A program made the position numbers and the translations under genes. The notes beneath the pieces are model-generated. The model saw nothing but the letters and a program-made list of their open reading frames with translations, was not told the origin of the DNA and made no database searches. Below, in pieces: positions 1-8,840 of a stretch of 64,000 nt of DNA. The DNA lies in contig NZ_MKCT01000001.1 of NCBI RefSeq assembly GCF_001855555.1, positions 992,001 to 1,056,000 of the forward strand. Reading direction: 5' to 3'. This stretch comes from Chromobacterium sphagni (GTDB lineage Bacteria > Pseudomonadota > Gammaproteobacteria > Burkholderiales > Chromobacteriaceae). Position 1 is the first letter of the stretch; each line of letters opens with the position of its first letter.

Positions 1-1846
1 AGTCCGGATGGCCGGCCTCTACGGCCACGCGCGGCAGGCCGGCCGGCAGCACGCTCTGCCGCCAGGCCTTGTCCTGCGCGTCGAACACATTGGTGCAGGG
101 CATGGACACCACGCGCACCGCGATGCCTTCGGCCGCCAGCGCTTCCTGCGCCTTCAGCGCCAGTTCCACTTCGGAACCGGTGGCGATCAGCACGGCGCGG
201 GCGCCGGCCGCGTCGCGCAGCACGTAGCCGCCCTTGCGGATGGCGGCCATCTGCGCCGCGTCGCGGGCGACGAAGGGCAGGTTCTGCCGGCTCAGCACCA
301 GGCTGGACGGAGTGGTTTTCTGCTCGATGGCGTGCGCCCAGGCCACCGCGGTTTCGCTGGTGTCGCAAGGACGCCAGGTGTGGTGGTTGGGGATGTAGCG
401 CAGCGTGGCCACCTGTTCCACCGGCTGGTGGGTGGGGCCGTCTTCGCCCAGGCCGATGGAGTCGTGGGTGAACACGAAGATCGGGTTGATCTTCATCAGC
501 GAGGCCATGCGCAGCGCGTTGCGGGCGTATTCGCTGAACATCAGGAAAGTGCCGCCGTAGGGGCGCAGGCCGCCGTGCAGCGTCATGCCGTTGATGATGG
601 CGGCCATGCCGAACTCGCGCACGCCGTAGCTGATGTAGTTGCCGTTGCCCTGGCCGTCTATCCACTTGCTGCCGGACCAGTTGGTCAGGTTAGAGCCGGT
701 CAGGTCGGCGGAGCCGCCGACGAACTCGGGCAGGGACGGCGACAGCGCTTCCAGCGCGATCTGGCTGGCTTTGCGGGTGGCCACGGTCTGGGCGGCGTCG
801 GCGATCTTGGCCAGCGCGGCGTTCAGCGTCTCTTCCCAGCCGGCCGGCAGCTCGCCCGCCATGCGGCGGCTGAATTCTGCGGCCAGCTGCGGGTGGGCGG
901 CGCGGTAGGCGTCGAAGCGCTTGGTCCATTCGGTTTCGGCGGCGGCGCCCTTGTCGCGGGCGCTCCACTCGGCGTAGATCTCGGCCGGAATCTCGAACGG
1001 CGCGTGCGGCCATTTCAGCAGCTCGCGCGAGGCGGCGATTTCGGCGGCGCCCAGCGCGGAGCCGTGGCAGTCGTGGCTGCCCTGCTTGGTGGGGGCGCCG
1101 AAGCCGATGGTGGTCTTGCAGCAGATCAGCGTCGGCTTGTCGGCGCTCTTCTTGGCGGTGGCGATGGCGGTGGCCACTTCCTGCGGATCGTGGCCGTTGA
1201 CGTTGCGGATCACTTGCCAGCCGTAGGCTTCGAAGCGGCCCGGAGTGTCGTCGCTGAACCAGCCTTCGACATGGCCGTCGATGGAGATGCCGTTGTCGTC
1301 CCAGAAGGCGATCAGCTTGGACAGGCCCCAGGTGCCGGCCAGCGAGCAGGCCTCATGGCTGATGCCTTCCATCAGGCAGCCGTCGCCGAGGAAGGCGTAG
1401 GTGCGATGGTTGACGATGTCGTGGCCGTCGCGGTTGAACTGGGCGGCCAGCATTTTCTCGGCCAGCGCCATGCCCACCGCGTTGGTGATGCCCTGGCCCA
1501 GCGGGCCGGTGGTGGTTTCGATGCCGGGCGCGTAGCCGTATTCCGGGTGGCCCGGCGTCTTGCTGTGCAACTGGCGGAAGTTCTTGAGGTCGTCGATGGA
1601 GAGGTCGTAGCCGGTCAGATGCAGCAGGCTGTAGATCAGCATCGAGCCGTGGCCGTTGGAGAGAACGAAGCGGTCACGGTCGGCCCAGGACGGATTGGCC
1701 GGATTGTGCTTCAGGTGATCGCGCCACAGGACTTCGGCGATGTCTGCCATGCCCATCGGGGCGCCCGGATGGCCGGATTTGGCTTTCTCCACGGCGTCCA
1801 TGGAGAGGAAGCGGATGGCGTTGGCAAGCTCGGTGCGGGTAACCAT
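1..1846 (-). CDS. tkt: Transketolase, C-terminus cut by window edge
   Basis: Transketolase moves two-carbon ketol units between sugar phosphates in the cytoplasmic non-oxidative pentose phosphate pathway, using thiamine diphosphate and Mg2+. The frame is open from the ATG at 1846 to the left edge, about 615 residues; the family is about 660 long, so roughly the last 45-50 residues are missing. The start reads [20 protein letters not shown], with SGHPGAPMG near residue 25, and GAGG-like purity of the fold is supported by the ThDP motif GDG at about 154-156 with its partner Asn near 185. REFGM, which holds the catalytic Glu, lies near residue 410. A GAGG-class ribosome site (TTGAGG) lies 12 bases upstream. 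The gene is divergent from the membrane protein at 2088. The family call is very secure. Confidence 0.97.
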   Translation of the reverse strand, partial: MVTRTELANAIRFLSMDAVEKAKSGHPGAPMGMADIAEVLWRDHLKHNPANPSWADRDRFVLSNGHGSMLIYSLLHLTGYDLSIDDLKNFRQLHSKTPGHPEYGYAPGIETTTGPLGQGITNAVGMALAEKMLAAQFNRDGHDIVNHRTYAFLGDGCLMEGISHEACSLAGTWGLSKLIAFWDDNGISIDGHVEGWFSDDTPGRFEAYGWQVIRNVNGHDPQEVATAIATAKKSADKPTLICCKTTIGFGAPTKQGSHDCHGSALGAAEIAASRELLKWPHAPFEIPAEIYAEWSARDKGAAAETEWTKRFDAYRAAHPQLAAEFSRRMAGELPAGWEETLNAALAKIADAAQTVATRKASQIALEALSPSLPEFVGGSADLTGSNLTNWSGSKWIDGQGNGNYISYGVREFGMAAIINGMTLHGGLRPYGGTFLMFSEYARNALRMASLMKINPIFVFTHDSIGLGEDGPTHQPVEQVATLRYIPNHHTWRPCDTSETAVAWAHAIEQKTTPSSLVLSRQNLPFVARDAAQMAAIRKGGYVLRDAAGARAVLIATGSEVELALKAQEALAAEGIAVRVVSMPCTNVFDAQDKAWRQSVLPAGLPRVAVEAGHPD

Positions 1847-1943
1847 TTCGGTAAAACCTCAAGACTATTGGGAACCGGTACGACGGTCCATCCCTTACGC
1901 CCCATGCTGCTGGAGACAGGGTCCACCGCCGCAAAACCGCCGG

Positions 1944-1973
1944 ATTATCGCCGATTTTGCCCTTTGCCGGCAA
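1944..1973 (-). promoter_or_regulatory. Predicted sigma-70 promoter of transketolase
   Basis: On the minus strand TTGCCG (1973-1968) is followed after 18 bases by GATAAT (1949-1944). Transcription would start near 1937, giving a leader of about 90 bases before the transketolase ATG at 1846. This is prediction by eye only. Confidence 0.45.
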
Positions 1974-2087
1974 CCAGCCATGCCGCTCGCAAATTGCGTA
2001 GAATCAAGGAGAACCATGCGTGAATGGAATGGTCTGTGCCATTTCCCCCTTTATCCGGCGCTAAAACCGTCATCGTGGAGAATTTCT

Positions 2088-2834
2088 ATGCAGCCGTTCG
2101 ACAACCCTACCCTTCCCCGTAAAGTCGGCGCCGGCCGCGGCTGGCGCTGGTGCGTGGAGGCTTTTTACATCGTGCGCGAGCAGCCGCTGACCTGGGTGCT
2201 GCTGGCGCTGGTCTACCTGCTGATCCATTTCGCCATCAGCCTGGTGCCGATGATAGGCAACCTGATCGGCGCCATCGTCGCCCCGGTGTTCGCCGCCGGC
2301 TTCGTGATGGCCGCCAGCAAGTCGGAGCGCGGCGAGGAGCTGGAGTTGGCCGACCTGTTCGCCGGTTTCCGCCTGATGCCCGGCCCTCTGATGCAGGTGG
2401 GCGCGATGTTCTTCATCCTGATGCTGACGGCGACGCTGGCGGTGGTGGCCGCCGGCATGGCCACCGGCGTGCTGGGAGGGCTGGCCGGCGGCCACATCGA
2501 GGCCGGCCAGCGCGCCGCGGCGTCGGGCGGCGTGGTCGGCCTGCTGATGCTGCTGATGGCGGTGGTGGTGTTTGTGGTCAGCCTGAGTTACTGGTTTGCG
2601 CCGGCCCAGGTGGCGCTGGGCGGCGTCGCGCCCTGGCCGGCGGTTCGCAGCAGCCTGTCGGCCGGCCTGAGCAACTGGTTGCCGCTATTGGTGGCAGGGC
2701 TGACGCTGAGCGTGCTGGGCTTGTTGGCGCTGCTGCCGCTGGGCCTGGGCCTGCTGCTGTGGTTTCCGGTGGCTTACGTCACCGCCTACACCAGCTGGAA
2801 GGACATCTTCGGCCAGCAGGCCCAGCCGAGCTGA
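2088..2834 (+). CDS. BPSS1780-family integral membrane protein
   Basis: This is a 248-residue membrane protein of unknown function. After a short basic N-terminus (WRWCVEAFYIVREQP) come about five to six hydrophobic segments, starting with WVLLALVYLLIHFAISLVP and ending with a long Leu-rich helix before VAYVTAYTSWKDIFGQ. The Trp-rich N-terminus, the 'F-x-A-G-F-V' segment and the C-terminal Y-x-S-W-K/R-D-I-F motif fit the family known as BPSS1780 in betaproteobacteria. I chose the ATG at 2088 because GGAG precedes it and the long upstream extension of the same frame runs antisense through transketolase. No partner genes point to a role, and a terminator follows at once. Confidence 0.8.
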   Translation: MQPFDNPTLPRKVGAGRGWRWCVEAFYIVREQPLTWVLLALVYLLIHFAISLVPMIGNLIGAIVAPVFAAGFVMAASKSERGEELELADLFAGFRLMPGPLMQVGAMFFILMLTATLAVVAAGMATGVLGGLAGGHIEAGQRAAASGGVVGLLMLLMAVVVFVVSLSYWFAPAQVALGGVAPWPAVRSSLSAGLSNWLPLLVAGLTLSVLGLLALLPLGLGLLLWFPVAYVTAYTSWKDIFGQQAQPS

Positions 2835-2849
2835 CGCCGCGCCAAAGCG

Positions 2850-2884
2850 AACGCCGTCGGCCTATTCGGGCGGACGGCGTTTTC
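2850..2884. terminator. Bidirectional rho-independent terminator
   Basis: AACGCCGTC (2850-2858) pairs with GACGGCGTT (2873-2881), a 9-bp stem with a 14-base loop, followed by TTTT on the plus strand. It lies between two converging genes (the BPSS1780-type gene and glpR) and could serve both. Confidence 0.75.
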
Positions 2885-2904
2885 GCGTGGGCAGAGCTGG
2901 GGGC

Positions 2905-3672
2905 TCAGGCTTCGGACAGCACCAGCCGCACGCTGTGTTCTTCCAGCAGCTTGCTCACCGGCTCCGGCGGCATCGAATCGGTGAATACGGTGTGGAATTC
3001 GCTGATGTGGCCCATGCGCACCAGCGCGTTGCGGCCGAACTTGCTGTGATCGGCGGCCAGGTAGCGGTGGCGGGCATTGTTCATCATTGCCTGCGCCACC
3101 CGCACTTCGCGGTAGTCGAAGTCCAGCAGCGAGCCGTCGGATTCGATGCCGGACACGCCGATGATGGCGTAGTCCACCTTGAACTGGTTGATGAAGTCCA
3201 GCGTCGCCACGCCGGTGATGCCGCCGTCCGACGCGCGCACGGTGCCGGAGGTGATCATCGCGGTGAAGTCCGGGTTGGTGGACATGATGGAGGCGACGTG
3301 GATGTTGTTGGTGATCACGCGCAGGCCCTTGTGGGTGGCGGTGAGCGCCTGCGCCACCGCCTCTATCGTGGTGCCTATGCTCATGAACAGCGAGGCATGA
3401 TCGGGGATGCTGCGCGCGATCATGTCGGCGATGTGGGCCTTTTCGCTCTGGAATTTTCCTTTGCGCGCAAAGTAGTCCTCGTTCTCCACGCTGTTGCCCA
3501 GCGCGGCGCCGCCATGGTAGCGGCGCAGCAGATTGGCTTCGCACAGCTGGTTGATGTCGCGGCGGATGGTTTGCGGCGTGACATCAAGCAGACGGGCCAG
3601 CTCTTCGATCGGCATGAAGCCGTTTTCGCGGACCAGTTGCAGTATCTTGTCGTGACGTGGAGAGCGGCTCAT
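2905..3672 (-). CDS. glpR: DeoR-family repressor, GlpR type
   Basis: 255-residue repressor, very probably of glycerol-3-phosphate metabolism. The N-terminal winged helix spans about residues 5-58 and carries the DeoR signature (ILQLVRENGF ... LLDVTPQTIRRDINQL). The sugar-phosphate sensor domain follows (about 75-235) with the family motifs SIGTT, TNN, SGTVR and GVSGIESDGSLLDFDYREV. The length matches GlpR exactly. A GlpR-like operator sits six bases upstream of the start, which suggests autoregulation. No glpD, glpK or glpF is in the window; upstream is a decayed alcohol dehydrogenase, and its deletion may have rearranged the locus. DeoR relatives for other sugar phosphates look similar, so the ligand is less certain than the family. 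Confidence 0.88.
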   Translation of the reverse strand: MSRSPRHDKILQLVRENGFMPIEELARLLDVTPQTIRRDINQLCEANLLRRYHGGAALGNSVENEDYFARKGKFQSEKAHIADMIARSIPDHASLFMSIGTTIEAVAQALTATHKGLRVITNNIHVASIMSTNPDFTAMITSGTVRASDGGITGVATLDFINQFKVDYAIIGVSGIESDGSLLDFDYREVRVAQAMMNNARHRYLAADHSKFGRNALVRMGHISEFHTVFTDSMPPEPVSKLLEEHSVRLVLSEA

Positions 3673-3677
3673 AACTA

Positions 3678-3689
3678 TTCGGAATCGAA
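3678..3689. promoter_or_regulatory. Putative GlpR operator
   Basis: TTCG-GAAT-CGAA is a palindromic pair of TTCG/CGAA half-sites four bases apart, the core layout of the Escherichia coli GlpR box as I know it. It starts six bases upstream of the glpR ATG. A second perfect palindrome, GTTACT-TT-AGTAAC, lies at 3696-3709 and may be part of the same control region. Confidence 0.5.
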
Positions 3690-3731
3690 AATCACGTTAC
3701 TTTAGTAACATATTTTTCCCTCCGATAGCAA

Positions 3732-4465
3732 ATGCCGGCTGCAAATTCAGCCGTTTCCGGCCGCCGCCACGACGACGGCGGCGCAGGCCCAGTGCGGGAT
3801 CACTACCTTGCCCGGATCGCGGGGGGCCGCCGTTCAGCTCACGCGCCGCCGCGTCCCAATCGGGCCGGGCGGTGTAGTCGATCACCTCGTCCGCCCCCAG
3901 CTCCGTCAGCCGTTGCGCCTTGGCGGCGCTGGATGTGGTGGCGATCACCCGCGCCCCCAGCAGCTTGGCCAGCTGGATGGCGAACAAGAATACGCCGCCG
4001 CTGCCTTGGGTCAGCACAGTGTCGCCGGCCCGGATCGGCTGCGGGCCGTGCAAAGCGGTCCAGGCGGTGAGCGCGGCGCAAGTCAGGGTGGCGGCCTCGG
4101 CGAAGCTCAGGTGCTGCGGCGCCTTCACCAGCGCCTCTTCGCGCACTACCTTGTACTGGCACAGCCAGCCGTCCAGATTGCTGCCGTACTGGCGCGCCGC
4201 CGTCGGCAACGGAAACGGCCCTCTGAACCACTCCGGGAAGAAGGTGTTGCAGATGCGGTCTCCGACGGTAAAACGGCGGCAGTCCGCGCCCAGCTCCACC
4301 ACTTCGCCGGCGGCGTCGGATAGTGGCACCAGGCCGTCCTGATAGCTCATCGGATAGCGGCCGTTGAGCAGCGCCAAGTCGCGGTAGTTGAGCGAGCTGG
4401 CGCGCACTTGCAGCAAGACCTCGCCGCGGCCGGGCTGAGGCATGGCTTCGTCATGGCGTTGCAGT
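3732..4465 (-). pseudogene. Decayed zinc-type/quinone-oxidoreductase-like alcohol dehydrogenase
   Basis: Remnant of an NAD(P)-dependent medium-chain alcohol dehydrogenase (about 335 residues when whole). The frame enters from the IS border at 4465 without a start codon (LQRHDEAMPQPGRGEVLLQV, then SSLNYRDL), goes through the catalytic domain and the Rossmann segment GSGGVFLFAIQLAKLLGARV, and stays recognisable to about DWDAAARELNGG near 3830. It then jumps. In another frame, GKVVI near 3795-3813 resembles the usual C-terminal end of this family. About 80-90 residues are therefore missing by internal deletion with a frameshift, and the N-terminus is lost at the insertion sequence. The Met at 4443 could begin a truncated product but lacks the N-terminal strand. 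Almost certainly non-functional. Confidence 0.82.
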
Positions 4466-5501
4466 GGCTCTGTTGCACAAATCCCAGGCAGGACGAGTTT
4501 CCCCTTTCCCCAAACCGATTTATGCCATAGCCACCGTGCACGGCCGGCCCCGCATGCTGAAGTGGTTCAAGATCGCTGCGCGCACTTGCAGCTCTGCCAC
4601 TTGACCATCGAAACGCCGTGCCGTCACCCTTTCCCCCAACCGTTTGAAGCAATGTATCTTAGTTTCCACCAAGCTGCGGCGATGATAGCCGCTCCAGCGT
4701 TTCCAGATTGCCCTGCCTAGTCGCTTGGTCGCCCGCAGAATCTCGTTGCGAGCCCGCACACCCAGCGAATTTCCTTTCCACGGTCTCGCATTCTTGCGGG
4801 TCGGAATGCATCCGGTTGCGCCTCGCGCGGCAATCGTCTCATGACATGCCTTGGTATCAAAAGCCCCATCCCCGCTCACGCAGGCTATCGGCTCATCAGC
4901 CGGGATTTGCGCCAAGAGCGAAGGCAACATTTGCGCATCGCCCTGGCGGTTGTCTGTCACTTCAATGGCGCGGATTTGCAGGGTTTCCGCATCGATGCCC
5001 AGATGCACCTTACGCCATTGCAGGCGGTATTCCGCGCCGTGCTTCTTGGTTTTCCATTCGCCTTCGCCCAGCATCTTGATGCCTGTGCTATCCACCAGCA
5101 GGTGCAGCGCGCCCGAGCCTTTCTGGTAGGGAATTTGGACCTGCAGCGTTTGCTGCCGTCTGGATCGCGTGCTGTAGTCGGGGACGCTCCAGTCCAGGCC
5201 CGCCAGCTTGAGCAGGCTTTGGATGAAACCGATGGTTTGCCGCAAAGGCAGTCCAAATAGGTTCTTGATGGTCAAACAGAACTGAATAGCTACATCGCTA
5301 TAGGTCTGTGTCCGTCCGCGCTTGCCCTGCGGAGTCGCCTGCCATGACATGGTTGTGTCGAACCAGACGGACAGAGAGCCGCGTCGGATCAGGGCTTGGT
5401 TGTAGGCTTTCCAGTTGGTCGTTCGGTAGCGTTTTGGAGCGGGCTTGGTCATGCCGCTATCTTACCAAGCTGCGGTGGGGGAGTATTTGTGCAACAAAGC
5501 C
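4466..5501 (-). mobile_element. IS5-family insertion sequence, complete (1036 bp)
   Basis: The element is bounded by 17-base inverted ends, GGCTCTGTTGCACAAAT (4466-4482) and the complement of GGCTTTGTTGCACAAAT (5485-5501), with one mismatch. It holds one transposase gene on the minus strand. The ends and layout match the IS903-like branch of the IS5 family. The 9-base flanks (CGTTGCAGT on the left, GTTGTTGAA on the right) do not match, so no target duplication is visible. The element has probably taken part in a deletion or recombination after insertion. Confidence 0.9.
4520..5452 (-). CDS. IS5-family DDE transposase
   Basis: 310-residue transposase that cuts and joins the element's ends. 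It opens MTKPAPKRYRTTNWKAYNQ, has an N-terminal domain (DUF4372/IS903-like) and a DDE catalytic core. The first Asp is in LLVDSTGIK, the second in VSGDGAFDTKACHE, and the Glu lies in the Y(2)R(3)E(6)K signature YHRRSLVETKIHCFK near the C-terminus. No stop or frameshift is visible and the length is normal, so it may still be active. It occupies nearly the whole element and is read towards the decayed alcohol dehydrogenase. Confidence 0.94.
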   Translation of the reverse strand: MTKPAPKRYRTTNWKAYNQALIRRGSLSVWFDTTMSWQATPQGKRGRTQTYSDVAIQFCLTIKNLFGLPLRQTIGFIQSLLKLAGLDWSVPDYSTRSRRQQTLQVQIPYQKGSGALHLLVDSTGIKMLGEGEWKTKKHGAEYRLQWRKVHLGIDAETLQIRAIEVTDNRQGDAQMLPSLLAQIPADEPIACVSGDGAFDTKACHETIAARGATGCIPTRKNARPWKGNSLGVRARNEILRATKRLGRAIWKRWSGYHRRSLVETKIHCFKRLGERVTARRFDGQVAELQVRAAILNHFSMRGRPCTVAMA

Positions 5502-5620
5502 GTTGTTGAACCATTTTACCGCTCTGGGCCCCCCGAAGGCCGTGGCGGTGGCCGCGATGGGCTAAATCCGCCAGGGGTAAGGGGATGCTCATTTCTGGGC
5601 GGGGTTATGCAACAAAGCCC
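5502..5620. mobile_element. Fragment of a second IS5-type element
   Basis: Directly next to the complete IS lies a 119-base piece ending in GGGGTTATGCAACAAAGCCC (5601-5620), the complement of an IS end that starts GGGCTTTGTTGCATAACC. Its core TTTGTTGCA is shared with the ends of the neighbouring element, but the inner bases differ, so it is a related element and not a copy. The minus strand shows a possible transposase start (AAAATGGTTCAACAAC) just before the complete IS. It appears that the second element was interrupted or deleted down to its tip. Confidence 0.55.
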
Positions 5621-5696
5621 TTGCGGGTGATCGTCGCTGACGGACGCGAAGCGGCCCAGTGTACGCAGCCAGCATGCCAACGGCAATGTCATTTAC

Positions 5697-7259
5697 CTAT
5701 TTCCAGGTGTCGCCCTGGCGCAAGCGTTGGATGAACTCGGCCAGCGGCATCGGCCTGGCGATGTGATAGCCTTGCAGCCAGCCCACCCCCAACCGGCTCA
5801 GGTATTCCATCTGCTCGGCGGTTTCCACGCCTTCCGCCACCGTTTCCAATCCCAGCTTGGCCGCCAGCTCCGCCACGCTGTCGACGATGTGGCCGGACAG
5901 GCCGTCGCTGCCGATGCCGGCGACGAAGCCCTGGTCTATCTTCAGGCCGTCCACCGCCAGCTGCTGCAGGTAGACCAGGCTGGAATGGCCGGTGCCGAAG
6001 TCGTCCAGCGCGATCTTCACTCCCAACAGGTGCAGCTTGCGGAACAGCTCTTCCACCGCGGGCGTGATTTCTATCATCTCGCGCTCGGTCAGCTCCAGGG
6101 TCAGGGTGGCCTGGCTGCCGGCCAGCATGCGCTGCAGTTCCTGGCAGTCATCGTAAAGCCGGTTGTCCTGCAGATGGGCGCGGCTGATGTTGAAGCCCAG
6201 GTGGAAGCCCGGCGGCAGCGGCTGCCGGCTTAGTTGGCCGACCACCTGCCGCATCATTTTGCGCGTCATCGGCACAATCATGCCGCTTTCCTCGGCGCGC
6301 GGGATGAACAAGTCGGGACGGATCAGTCCCTCGCGCGGGTGGCGCCAGCGCATCAGCACCTCGGCGCCCTGCCAGCCGGGCTGGCCCGGCTTCACCACCG
6401 GCTGCAGGAAGCCTTCGAACTCGTCGCCCTCCAGCGCGCGCTGCAGCTCCCGCGTCGGCGATGCCGGCCGCCCCAGCAGCCAGTACAGGGTGACGCCGGC
6501 CGACAGGCCCAGCAGCAGCAGTACGATGGCCAGCGAGGTGTGGTGCTGCCACAGCAGAAGGTGCCAGGGCGGGATGTCGTAGCCGGTCAGCACGGTATAC
6601 GGATAGCGTTGCGAACGGCGGCTTTCCTGGATTTGCCAGGGCTGCGGCGCTTGTCCTCGCCCCACTTTGCGCGGACCCAGCCATTCCCGGCCTATCTGCA
6701 GGTACACTGGATTGTTGTTGCTGGCGTCCTGCAAGGCCAGTTGCAGATAGCGGCCGTCTATGGTGGCCACCGCGTCGCCGCTCGGCCCTTGCAGCCGGTA
6801 GTACAGCAGCGGCACGTCGGGCGTGATCCTGTTGCCGGGCAACAGTTGCAGCAGGCCGTTGACGAATTGGCCGCTATGCAGCGGCAGCGCGATGGGGCCG
6901 CTCAGCGAGGTGCAGTAGAAGGCGTCGCCGCGCGCCAGCGCGGTGCTGCGCACGAAGGGCACTACCGCCACCTGGCGGCGCAGATTGTAGACCGCTTGGC
7001 CGCAGGGCTGGCCAGCTTGCGGCAGGATGGCGCGGGCGGCGAGGTCGGCCTGGCCCAGTATTTCGTCCACCAGTTCCAGGCCCTGCTGCGTCTGCTGCCG
7101 CGCCAGGCGGCGCAGGTCTTGTCTTTCCTGCCACAGCAGGGTGGGGGTTACGGTCAACAGCGGCAGCAGGCCGACCAGCAGGGCCGGCAGCAGGTGTGCC
7201 AGCCGGTGCTTGCGGCGTGGGTGCAGGGGGTTCATCCAGTCTCCGAAACGTGGCCGCAA
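5697..7259 (-). CDS. Cyclic-di-GMP phosphodiesterase, CSS-motif sensor plus EAL domain
   Basis: 520-residue inner-membrane enzyme that would hydrolyse cyclic-di-GMP to pGpG. One transmembrane helix (about 25-43, LLPALLVGLLPLLTVTP) leads to a periplasmic CSS-type sensor with Cys in GQPCGQAV and in FYCTSLSG (CTS instead of CSS). A second helix (SLAIVLLLLGLSAGVTLYWLL) precedes the cytoplasmic EAL domain. The signature reads EVLMRW (EVL instead of EAL). The other catalytic groups are present: FNIS, ELTERE, DDFGTGHSS, LKIDQGFV and AEGVET, so activity is expected. In known CSS/EAL proteins a disulphide in the sensor tunes activity. The ATG at 7259 may be six codons too early (MNPLHP is an option). 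It stands alone between the IS scar and argH. Confidence 0.93.
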   Translation of the reverse strand: MRPRFGDWMNPLHPRRKHRLAHLLPALLVGLLPLLTVTPTLLWQERQDLRRLARQQTQQGLELVDEILGQADLAARAILPQAGQPCGQAVYNLRRQVAVVPFVRSTALARGDAFYCTSLSGPIALPLHSGQFVNGLLQLLPGNRITPDVPLLYYRLQGPSGDAVATIDGRYLQLALQDASNNNPVYLQIGREWLGPRKVGRGQAPQPWQIQESRRSQRYPYTVLTGYDIPPWHLLLWQHHTSLAIVLLLLGLSAGVTLYWLLGRPASPTRELQRALEGDEFEGFLQPVVKPGQPGWQGAEVLMRWRHPREGLIRPDLFIPRAEESGMIVPMTRKMMRQVVGQLSRQPLPPGFHLGFNISRAHLQDNRLYDDCQELQRMLAGSQATLTLELTEREMIEITPAVEELFRKLHLLGVKIALDDFGTGHSSLVYLQQLAVDGLKIDQGFVAGIGSDGLSGHIVDSVAELAAKLGLETVAEGVETAEQMEYLSRLGVGWLQGYHIARPMPLAEFIQRLRQGDTWK

Positions 7260-7317
7260 CCAGGCTGGCGGGCGAGTGGCTGGGCTGATTAATTTATAAT
7301 TGCCACTTTATTTTAAA

Positions 7318-7347
7318 CCAAAAATAAAAACCCTCCGACGGGAGGGC
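7318..7347 (-). terminator. Terminator of argH
   Basis: On the minus strand CCCTCC-CGTC-GGAGGG (7346-7331) is followed by TTTTTATTTTT, a compact rho-independent terminator about 30 bases after the argH stop. Confidence 0.88.
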
Positions 7348-7375
7348 TTGGATTCAACACGCAGGCGGGCTCAGT

Positions 7376-8755
7376 TCATCCCAGCCTGCTGCGATGGCGG
7401 GCGATCTGAGCCATTACCTGGACCGGCGCGGTGCCGCCCACATGGTCGCGTTGCGCCAGGCTGCCTTCCGGCGTCAGTAAGGTATAGACATCGTCGGTGA
7501 TCAGCGCACTGAAGCCTTGCAGCACCGCCAGCGGCAACTCGGCCAGATCGACGCCTTGGCGCTCGGCGTGGCGCACCGCCAGCGCCACCACTTCATGGCT
7601 GTCGCGGAACGGCAGGCCCTTCTTCACCAGGTAGTCGGCCAGGTCGGTGGCGGTGGCGTAGCCCTGCAGCACCGCGGCGCGCATCGCCTCCGGCCTCACC
7701 GTGATGCCGCGCATCATGTCGGCGTAGATGCGCAGCGTGGTCTGCAGCGTGTCCACGGTGTCGAACAAAGGCTCCTTGTCTTCCTGGTTGTCCTTGTTGT
7801 AGGCCAAGGGCTGCGCCTTCATCAGCGTGATCAGCGCGATCAGGTGGCCGACCACTCGGCCGGACTTGCCGCGCACCAGCTCCGGCACGTCGGGGTTTTT
7901 CTTCTGCGGCATGATGGACGAGCCGGTGCAGAAGCGGTCTGCGATGTCGATGAAGCCGACGCGCGGGCTCATCCACAGTATCAGTTCTTCCGACAACCGC
8001 GACAGGTGGACCATCACCAGGCTGGCTGCGGCGGTGAATTCGATGGCGAAGTCGCGGTCGGACACCGCGTCCAGCGAGTTGTGGCAGACGTCGTCGAAGC
8101 CCAGCAATTGCGCGGTGTAATGGCGGTCGATCGGGAAGGTGGTGCCGGCGAGCGCGGCCGCGCCCAGCGGCAGGCGGTTGACGCGCTTGCGGCAGTCCTG
8201 CATCCGCTCGGCGTCGCGCGCCAGCATCTCCACATAGGCCAGCAGGTGGTGGCCGAAGGTGACCGGCTGCGCCACCTGCAGGTGGGTGAAGCCCGGCATC
8301 ACGGTGGCGGCGTGCTGCTCCGCCAGTTCCAGCAGGCTGGTTTGCAGTTCGGCGAGCAGGTGGACGGTGGCGTCGATCTCGCCGCGCAGCCACAGCCGGA
8401 TGTCGGTGGCCACCTGGTCGTTGCGCGAGCGGCCGGTGTGCAGCCGCTTGCCGGCGTCGCCTATCTTGTCGGTGAGGCGGCGCTCGACGTTCATGTGGAC
8501 GTCTTCCAGGTCCACGCTCCACGCTAGCTTGCCGGCGCCGATGTCGGCCAGGATTTCGCCCATGCCGCGGCGGATGGCGGCCAGGTCGGCGTCGGACAGC
8601 ACGCCCGCGCGGTTCAGCATCGCGGCGTGGGCCAGCGAGCCCTCGATATCGACCGCGGCCAGCCGGTAGTCGAAGCCGATGGAGGCGGTGTAGTGCTTGA
8701 CGAGTTCGGATACCGGCTCGGAAAAGCGGCCGGACCAGGCGTGTTGGTCTTGCAT
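7376..8755 (-). CDS. argH: Argininosuccinate lyase
   Basis: Splits argininosuccinate to arginine and fumarate, the last step of arginine synthesis, as a cytoplasmic homotetramer. The 459-residue product opens [19 protein letters not shown] and contains [14 protein letters not shown] and the superfamily signature [15 protein letters not shown] with its catalytic Ser. [13 protein letters not shown] and [12 protein letters not shown] are also typical. I chose the ATG at 8755 because family members start within a few residues of this point; the same frame is open 23 codons further up but without homology. No other arg gene is adjacent, and it has its own terminator. Confidence 0.97.
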   Translation of the reverse strand: MQDQHAWSGRFSEPVSELVKHYTASIGFDYRLAAVDIEGSLAHAAMLNRAGVLSDADLAAIRRGMGEILADIGAGKLAWSVDLEDVHMNVERRLTDKIGDAGKRLHTGRSRNDQVATDIRLWLRGEIDATVHLLAELQTSLLELAEQHAATVMPGFTHLQVAQPVTFGHHLLAYVEMLARDAERMQDCRKRVNRLPLGAAALAGTTFPIDRHYTAQLLGFDDVCHNSLDAVSDRDFAIEFTAAASLVMVHLSRLSEELILWMSPRVGFIDIADRFCTGSSIMPQKKNPDVPELVRGKSGRVVGHLIALITLMKAQPLAYNKDNQEDKEPLFDTVDTLQTTLRIYADMMRGITVRPEAMRAAVLQGYATATDLADYLVKKGLPFRDSHEVVALAVRHAERQGVDLAELPLAVLQGFSALITDDVYTLLTPEGSLAQRDHVGGTAPVQVMAQIARHRSRLG

Positions 8756-8840
8756 GGCGTTGCGTCCCACTGGTGATAGTGCAAAGACCCTACTATGCCA
8801 GCCGCCATCGCTCAGGGCCAGCATGGTTTTCCCCGCGCGC

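Noticed and set aside
8-2023. Long plus-strand frame of 671 codons
   Set aside because: It runs antisense through transketolase; its product is His/Gly/Ala/Val-rich with no domain.
4347-4652. Minus-strand frame spanning the IS border
   Set aside because: It reads the dehydrogenase out of frame and part of the IS; an artefact of the insertion.
4457-5510. Target-site duplication of the IS
   Set aside because: The nine bases on each side differ (CGTTGCAGT and GTTGTTGAA), and shifting the borders does not help.
7376-8824. Longer argH starting at 8824
   Set aside because: The 23 extra codons lack homology, and the start at 8755 matches the family.
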